The notes beneath the pieces are model-generated. The model was not told where the DNA came from. It saw nothing but the letters and a program-made list of their open reading frames with translations, and did not search any database. This document shows, in pieces, positions 49,527 through 53,812 of a stretch of 53,812 bases of DNA. A program made the translations under genes and the position numbers. Source of the DNA: Oscillospiraceae bacterium (GTDB lineage Bacteria > Bacillota > Clostridia > Oscillospirales > Oscillospiraceae). The number at the start of each line of letters is the position of its first letter. The first letter of the stretch is position 1. The stretch is taken from assembly GCA_017466215.1 (NCBI GenBank), contig JAFTUO010000051.1, positions 1 through 53,812 on the forward strand, written 5' to 3'.

Positions 49527-50593
49527 TGGTTGGCCTCCACGGCAAGGTCGATCAGTTCGTCGATCAGCTGATCGCCGGGAATACCGCTGGCAGCAAACAG
49601 CTTGGGATACATCGAAATGGAAGTGAAGCCCGGCAGGGTGTTGATCTCGTTGAAGACCACCCGCTCGTCCTCATAGGTTACAAAGAAGTCCACACGGCTC
49701 AGGCCCTGGCAGCCGATGGCGCTGTAAATGCGCACCGCAGCCTCCCTGACCTTTTCCGCCACTTCCTCGGAGATCCGGGCAGGAATATACGCCACGGAGG
49801 TATCCGTAACATATTTTGCATCGTAGTCATAGAAATCCGCACCGGCGTCGATCTCACCGCAGATGGAAGCAACGGGGTTATCGTTGCCCATAACGGCAAC
49901 CTCTACCTCACGGCCGCAAATAAATTCTTCTACAAGGATCTTTTTATCATATGCACCGGCTTTCACCAGAGCCTCACCCAAAGCTGCCCGATCCTGAGCC
50001 TTGGAGACGCCCACAGACGAGCCAGTTCCGGCGGGCTTGACGAACATCGGGTAAGAGAATTTCTGCTCAAGCACGTCCAGCACGCCCTCCATACGGGCAT
50101 CCAGGTCAGAGCTGCGTACCAGCTCCCAGGCAGCCTGCGTAACATTTGCCTGATCCGCCACCAGCTTTGTCAAGGTCTTATCCATCGACACCGCAGATGC
50201 GCTGACGTGAGGGCCGACATAAGGAATTCCCGCCAGCTGCAGCAGGCCCTGAATCGTGCCATCCTCGCCGTTTTCGCCGTGAAGCACAGGGAAAACCACG
50301 TCGATCCGCTCCCGGACCACACAGTCGCCCTCAAAGCTCAGCAGGCCCTGTCCCCGCACCGGAGAGATCACCGCACGGCGGTTTTCCGGGCAATCCAGCC
50401 ACGCACCGCTGGGCAGCAGAGAATAATCCGTCGAGCCAAACAGCATCCAGTCGCCATCCTTAGTGATGCCTACCGGGAAGACGTTGTACTTTTCGGGGTT
50501 CAGACTGTTCAACACATATTCTGCAGAGCGCAGCGACACCTCATGCTCGGGGCTCATTCCGCCAAACAGAACACACACACTTAATTTCACCAT
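49523..50593 (-). CDS. ddl: D-alanine--D-alanine ligase
   Basis: A 356-residue ATP-grasp enzyme joining two D-Ala for peptidoglycan precursors. VLFGGMSPEHEVSLRSA opens the protein, VFPVLHGENGEDGTIQG and FVKPAGTGSSVGVSK follow, and FVTYEDERVVFNEINTLPGF closes the metal site. The omega-loop region has YDYDAKY, consistent with D-Ala-D-Ala rather than D-Ala-D-Lac specificity, so nothing here suggests vancomycin resistance by this gene. It follows murC by 24 bases. Confidence 0.95.
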   Translation of the reverse strand: MVKLSVCVLFGGMSPEHEVSLRSAEYVLNSLNPEKYNVFPVGITKDGDWMLFGSTDYSLLPSGAWLDCPENRRAVISPVRGQGLLSFEGDCVVRERIDVVFPVLHGENGEDGTIQGLLQLAGIPYVGPHVSASAVSMDKTLTKLVADQANVTQAAWELVRSSDLDARMEGVLDVLEQKFSYPMFVKPAGTGSSVGVSKAQDRAALGEALVKAGAYDKKILVEEFICGREVEVAVMGNDNPVASICGEIDAGADFYDYDAKYVTDTSVAYIPARISEEVAEKVREAAVRIYSAIGCQGLSRVDFFVTYEDERVVFNEINTLPGFTSISMYPKLFAASGIPGDQLIDELIDLAVEANQ

Positions 50594-50617
50594 AAAATTT
50601 TCCTCGTCTTCGGGAAT

Positions 50618-51976
50618 TTATTTCAGCAATGCCTCACCGGCACGGTAGATATCACCTGCACCAACGGTCAGGATCACGTCGCCGGGCTGTGCCAGTTGGC
50701 GCAGCTTTTCCGTAACCTCCGGCAGCGTAGCGCAGTACACCGAGCCGGGGATCTCCTTGAGCAGATCCTTGGAGGAAATGCCAATGGTATTACGCTCACG
50801 GGCGGCATAAATCTCCGCCAGCACCACGATATCAGGCTTGCGCAGCTGCTCCACAAAATCGTTAAACAGCGCATAGGTGCGGGTGTAGGTATGGGGCTGG
50901 AATGCGAAGATTATCCGCTTGTAGCCCATATTGCGCACCGCCTCCACCGTAGCCTCCAGCTCGCCGGGATGGTGGGCATAATCGTCATAAATATCTGCGC
51001 CGTTGAAGCTGCCCTTGAACTCCATACGGCGTCCTGCGCCGTGGAAAGTCGCCAGACCCCGCTCCACCGCTTCACCGGGAATGCCCAGGATCCAGCCCAC
51101 GCCGGCTGCCGCCAGGGCGTTCATCGCATTGTGGTGGCCGTATACCGGCAGCTCCAGATGGCAATACTTCTTGCCATCGCAGATCACGTCATAGCGCCGC
51201 CAGTCGCCGGACACATCCACCGCGCGGATGCGGTTGCCCGCCCCGAAGCCGAAGCTGACATAGTCCATACCCTTCAGGGTATCCACGGTATTCTTGTCAT
51301 CGCCGTTGGCCAGGATGCCGTTGGTAGACAGCTGGGCAAACTGACGGAAGGACTTCTCCACATCGTAAAGATCCTTGAAATAGTCCAGATGGTCTGCCTC
51401 GATATTCAGCACCACCGCCAGCGACGGGAAGAAATTCAGGAACGAATCGCAATATTCGCAGCTTTCCAGCAAAATGGTGTCGCCGCTGCCTACCCGATGG
51501 CCTGCGTGCAGCAGCGGAAGATAGCCGCCGATCATCACGGTCGGGTCCCACTGCGCCTGCATCAGGACGTGGGCTACCATAGACGTGGTAGTGGTCTTTC
51601 CGTGAGTGCCGGAAATGCAGATGGCATTTTTGTACTCACGCATAATGACGCCCCAGGCCTGCGCCCGCTCAAACACGGGAATGCCCGCCGCACGGGCACC
51701 GGCGATCTCCGGATTGTCATTATGTACCGCTGCGGTGCGGATGACGCAGTCTGCGTCCTCCACATTTTCGGCCCGGTGGCCGATAAAGACCTGAATGCCC
51801 TGGGCGATCAGCTCATCAGTAGAGACGGAAGAATTCATATCCGAGCCGGAAACCTGCAGGCCCATTCCCTTCAACACCAGACCCAGCGGCCGCATAGAAA
51901 CGCCGCCAATGCCGACTAAATGGACACGCTTGCCCGGCTTTATATATTTTTGCAGTTCCAAAGTATCGTTCTGCAT
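50618..51976 (-). CDS. murC: UDP-N-acetylmuramate--L-alanine ligase
   Basis: A 452-residue Mur ligase that adds L-Ala to UDP-MurNAc. The N-terminal HLVGIGGVSMRPLGLVL binds the nucleotide sugar, ISGTHGKTTTTSM is the ATP loop, and YDDYAHHPGELEAT follows. I use the ATG at 51976 (MQNDTLELQ), about 10 bases after TTGGAG, because the longer frame runs over the promoter. It heads the murC-ddl-DUF1934 operon. Confidence 0.96.
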   Translation of the reverse strand: MQNDTLELQKYIKPGKRVHLVGIGGVSMRPLGLVLKGMGLQVSGSDMNSSVSTDELIAQGIQVFIGHRAENVEDADCVIRTAAVHNDNPEIAGARAAGIPVFERAQAWGVIMREYKNAICISGTHGKTTTTSMVAHVLMQAQWDPTVMIGGYLPLLHAGHRVGSGDTILLESCEYCDSFLNFFPSLAVVLNIEADHLDYFKDLYDVEKSFRQFAQLSTNGILANGDDKNTVDTLKGMDYVSFGFGAGNRIRAVDVSGDWRRYDVICDGKKYCHLELPVYGHHNAMNALAAAGVGWILGIPGEAVERGLATFHGAGRRMEFKGSFNGADIYDDYAHHPGELEATVEAVRNMGYKRIIFAFQPHTYTRTYALFNDFVEQLRKPDIVVLAEIYAARERNTIGISSKDLLKEIPGSVYCATLPEVTEKLRQLAQPGDVILTVGAGDIYRAGEALLK

Positions 51977-52015
51977 AATTTTGCAACTCCAATATAAAAT
52001 TTCATTAACCAATTT

Positions 52016-52044
52016 ATTATATAGCATTCACACAAATTTTACAA
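52016..52044 (-). promoter_or_regulatory. Sigma-A promoter of the murC operon
   Basis: TTGTAA, 17 bases, TATAAT on the minus strand. Confidence 0.78.
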
Positions 52045-52125
52045 CCATAAAATGCAGGAAAATTGATTTTATGGGTAAAACTCAGTCATAATACCATAAA
52101 TTTCGTTTTGGCTGTTGTATAAATC

Positions 52126-52153
52126 AAACCGGGGAGCGATCGCTCCCCGGTTT
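52126..52153. terminator. Palindromic terminator after the CDF gene
   Basis: A perfect 28-base palindrome with arms AAACCGGGGAGCGA and TCGCTCCCCGGTTT, flanked by A/T-rich DNA. It ends the ArsR-CDF operon. Confidence 0.82.
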
Positions 52154-52157
52154 ATTT

Positions 52158-53051
52158 TTAGTGAGGATGGTGATGATGGCGGTGATACCCACAGTCCGTA
52201 TGGATGTGGCAATGCTCCTCGCTGCAGGCCTCATCCTTGCCTTCCAGCTCCAAGGTCGCGTGGACGATGCCGTGCTCGTGCAGTTCTTCCTTAACCGCCT
52301 TCTTGACGCGCAACGGGTCGCCGTCAGTTACAATATGCATCGTGGCATAATTCTGCACGCCGTCCAGGCTCCAGATGTGGATATGATGCACATCCAGAAC
52401 GCCGTCAATTTCCGACAGATGGTGCTTGATCTCGTCCATTTCCACGCCCTCCGGGATCTTCACAAGGAACAGATCCAGTGCCTCCTTCAGGTGGGAAAAT
52501 GCGTGGATAAAGATGTAGATCGCCACACCGATGGATAAGATCGGGTCGATCAGCTTAAAGTCCGTAAAGCGCATAACGATCGCGCCGATCAGCACCACCG
52601 CCCAGCCCAGAACATCCTCCAGCATATGCAGATTCACAGCCTTCTGATTGAGAGAATCGCCGTGCCGGGTAAAAAACGCAGCCAAAAAGTTGACCGCAAC
52701 GCCAATGATCGCAAAAACGATCATCCCGTTATAGTGGATCTGCTGGGGATCAAAAATGCGGTGTACCGCGTTGATCACCACCAAAACCGAGCCGGTCAAC
52801 AGGATCAGCACGGTGATCACGCTGCCCATCACCGAATAGCGCAGATAACCGTAGGTATAAATATCGTCCGGCTGCCGCTTGCTCTTCTTCTCCAAAAAAT
52901 AGGAAATACCGATGCTGGCCGCATCGCCGATATCGTGGAGGGAATCGGAAATGATGGCAACGCTGTTGGTAAAAATGCCGCCAACAAGTTCAAAAACAGA
53001 AAACGCCAAATTCAAAATAAATGCAACCAGAATATTCTTATCACTTTTCAT
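52158..53051 (-). CDS. Cation diffusion facilitator, metal efflux
   Basis: A 297-residue CDF transporter with six membrane helices. Metal site A is in SDSLHDIGD and HMLEDVLGW. The C-terminal cytosolic domain contains HHIHIWSLDGVQNYATMHIV, and the protein ends in a His-rich tail (CHIHTDCGYHRHHHHPH). It would export Zn, Cd or a similar divalent ion in exchange for protons. Its start overlaps the end of the ArsR-type gene by 11 bases, placing it under that sensor. Confidence 0.94.
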   Translation of the reverse strand: MKSDKNILVAFILNLAFSVFELVGGIFTNSVAIISDSLHDIGDAASIGISYFLEKKSKRQPDDIYTYGYLRYSVMGSVITVLILLTGSVLVVINAVHRIFDPQQIHYNGMIVFAIIGVAVNFLAAFFTRHGDSLNQKAVNLHMLEDVLGWAVVLIGAIVMRFTDFKLIDPILSIGVAIYIFIHAFSHLKEALDLFLVKIPEGVEMDEIKHHLSEIDGVLDVHHIHIWSLDGVQNYATMHIVTDGDPLRVKKAVKEELHEHGIVHATLELEGKDEACSEEHCHIHTDCGYHRHHHHPH

Positions 53052-53424
53052 TGTGATCCTCCTCTGCCTTATGATTCAGATGGATGAGCGAAACGTCGAA
53101 GATCTCGCAAACGTGGTCATCGTCCAGGGAATAAAACACCTGCTTACCGCACTTTTCGCACTTGACAAAGCCCGCTGTTTTCAGCTTATTCAGCTGATGG
53201 GAAATAGATGACTTCGTCATCGAAAGCACATTGGCCAGATCGCAAACGCACATCGGGCTCTCTTTCAGCGCAAACAAGATCTTGCACCGAGTCATATCGC
53301 CAACGACGCTGAAAAAGTGCGCAATATTCTTAATAACCTCATTCTTCGGCATTGCTTCTTTTGTTTTCGCAACAAGCTCCACGTCAATTGGATGACAGTC
53401 GCAAATAAACTCATTTTTCGGCAT
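53041..53424 (-). CDS. ArsR/SmtB-family metal-responsive repressor
   Basis: A 127-residue winged-helix repressor. SPMCVCDLANVL is the alpha-3 CxC metal motif of CadC-type proteins, and MTKSSISHQLNKLKTAGFV is the recognition region. Extra Cys residues occur near the N-terminus (ICDCHP) and in KCEKCGKQ, consistent with sensing Cd, Pb or Zn. I use the ATG at 53424 (MPKNEFICD), 7 bases after GGAGG. Two operator-like palindromes lie in its promoter. It is co-translated with the CDF efflux gene. Confidence 0.92.
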   Translation of the reverse strand: MPKNEFICDCHPIDVELVAKTKEAMPKNEVIKNIAHFFSVVGDMTRCKILFALKESPMCVCDLANVLSMTKSSISHQLNKLKTAGFVKCEKCGKQVFYSLDDDHVCEIFDVSLIHLNHKAEEDHNEK

Positions 53425-53440
53425 ATAGTAACCTCCATAA

Positions 53441-53488
53441 TTGAATATCCGCTCAACCATTATAATTGAATAGCCGTTCAATTGTCAA
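53441..53488 (-). promoter_or_regulatory. ArsR-CDF promoter with two palindromic operators
   Basis: TTGACA (53483 to 53488), 18 bases, TATAAT (53459 to 53464) on the minus strand. AATTGAATAGCCGTTCAATT (53464 to 53483) fills the spacer, and a second site TTGAATATCCGCTCAA (53441 to 53456) lies just downstream of the -10. Both fit the TTGAA-N6-TTCAA form of SmtB/CzrA-type operators. Confidence 0.85.
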
Positions 53489-53570
53489 GAGGAAAATAGA
53501 AAAGCCCCGACATTTCTGTCAGAGTTTTCTTTACAATACCTATTTTGCGACAAGACCAACTATGTGATAC

Positions 53571-53604
53571 AAAGAAGCAGCACACTTTCGTGTGCTGCTT
53601 CTTT
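53571..53604 (-). terminator. Terminator of the tRNA-Glu/5S transcript
   Basis: A perfect 15 bp stem with a GAAA tetraloop on the minus strand (AAAGAAGCAGCACAC and GTGTGCTGCTTCTTT), ending near the 3' end of 5S rRNA. Confidence 0.9.
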
Positions 53605-53721
53605 GTGTTTGCGTTACCTATTTTCACGGCCAGTCACCCGGCAACTATCGTCGGCGTACATGTGCTTAACTTCTGTGTTCGGGATGGGAACAGGTGGACC
53701 CACATGACAATCAACACAAAC
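53602..53721 (-). rRNA. 5S ribosomal RNA
   Basis: On the minus strand the conserved 5S blocks TTCCCATCCCGAACACAGAA, AGTTAAGC and CGCCGACGATAGT are present. Helix I ends TTTGTGTT and AACACAAA pair at the two termini. It lies 4 bases downstream of tRNA-Glu; the 16S and 23S genes are not in the window. Confidence 0.93.
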
Positions 53722-53725
53722 TTTT

Positions 53726-53800
53726 TGGTGACCCATACCGGATTCGAACCGATGTTAACGGCGTGAGAGGCCGCTGTCTTAACCACTTGACCAATGGGCC
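53726..53800 (-). tRNA. tRNA-Glu (CTC)
   Basis: On the minus strand acceptor arms GGCCCAT and ATGGGTC pair, the T-arm is GGTTCGAATCC, and the anticodon loop CTCTCAC gives CTC. CCA is encoded. It is upstream of, and probably co-transcribed with, the 5S rRNA. Confidence 0.93.
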
Positions 53801-53812
53801 ATTGGTGCACCC

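Overview
The window looks like chromosome from a spore-forming, gut-associated member of the Clostridia, probably close to the Oscillospirales. SpoIIID, a T-box leader on cysS, strong AGGAGG ribosome sites, a bile salt hydrolase and a VanW-type protein with a Pro-Thr-rich tail all point that way. The assignment is inference from gene content; no 16S gene is present. Most core genes are GC-rich, while several accessory genes are clearly AT-rich. No CRISPR array, phage module or full-size transposase was found.

Bases 1 to about 10,100 form an accessory region. It holds a P-loop kinase, YdeI and TfoX-like proteins, an M48 peptidase behind an intrinsic terminator, and a TipA-like MerR regulator split by a 273 bp MITE-like element. 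A SLOG protein stands divergent from an XRE regulator that leads an AT-rich two-gene unit encoding an unknown protein and a HEPN-type protein. Next come a Fic-fold protein without its catalytic His, a small acidic protein, a Card1-like CARF nuclease with no CRISPR locus nearby, and a GNAT_C acyltransferase. Bases 10,145 to 13,487 are one tightly coupled operon: HPr-kinase-like ATPase, PqqD-like protein, S26-type peptidase and ABC exporter. This resembles peptide maturation and export, but no precursor is visible.

Bases 13,700 to 30,700 are mostly housekeeping: bile salt hydrolase, Na/Pi cotransporter, MATE pump, a cysS-polA-rimI-tsaD operon under a Cys T-box, a PlsC-like acyltransferase, a PHP protein, spoIIID, a phosphodiester glycosidase with a membrane partner, rlmH and rsmE. 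Around 30,800 to 33,800 there are tRNA-Leu and tRNA-Ala. Between them two direct copies of a repeat flank an AT-rich membrane-protein gene, followed by a cassette of two XRE regulators and a Cys-rich small protein with paired operators.

Bases 33,850 to the end hold DNA repair and cell-wall genes: uvrB with radC, uvrA, prs-pth-mfd, a VanW protein, and murC-ddl-DUF1934. Also here are a CAT/E2-like acyltransferase and a sensor-kinase homologue, each lacking its usual catalytic His. The window closes with an ArsR-CDF metal-efflux operon, 5S rRNA and tRNA-Glu.

The best candidates for undescribed biology are the SLOG/XRE/unknown/HEPN locus, the precursor-less HPrK-PqqD-S26-ABC operon, the XRE/Cys-rich cassette, the orphan CARF nuclease, and the small repeats whose ends resemble tRNA T-arms.
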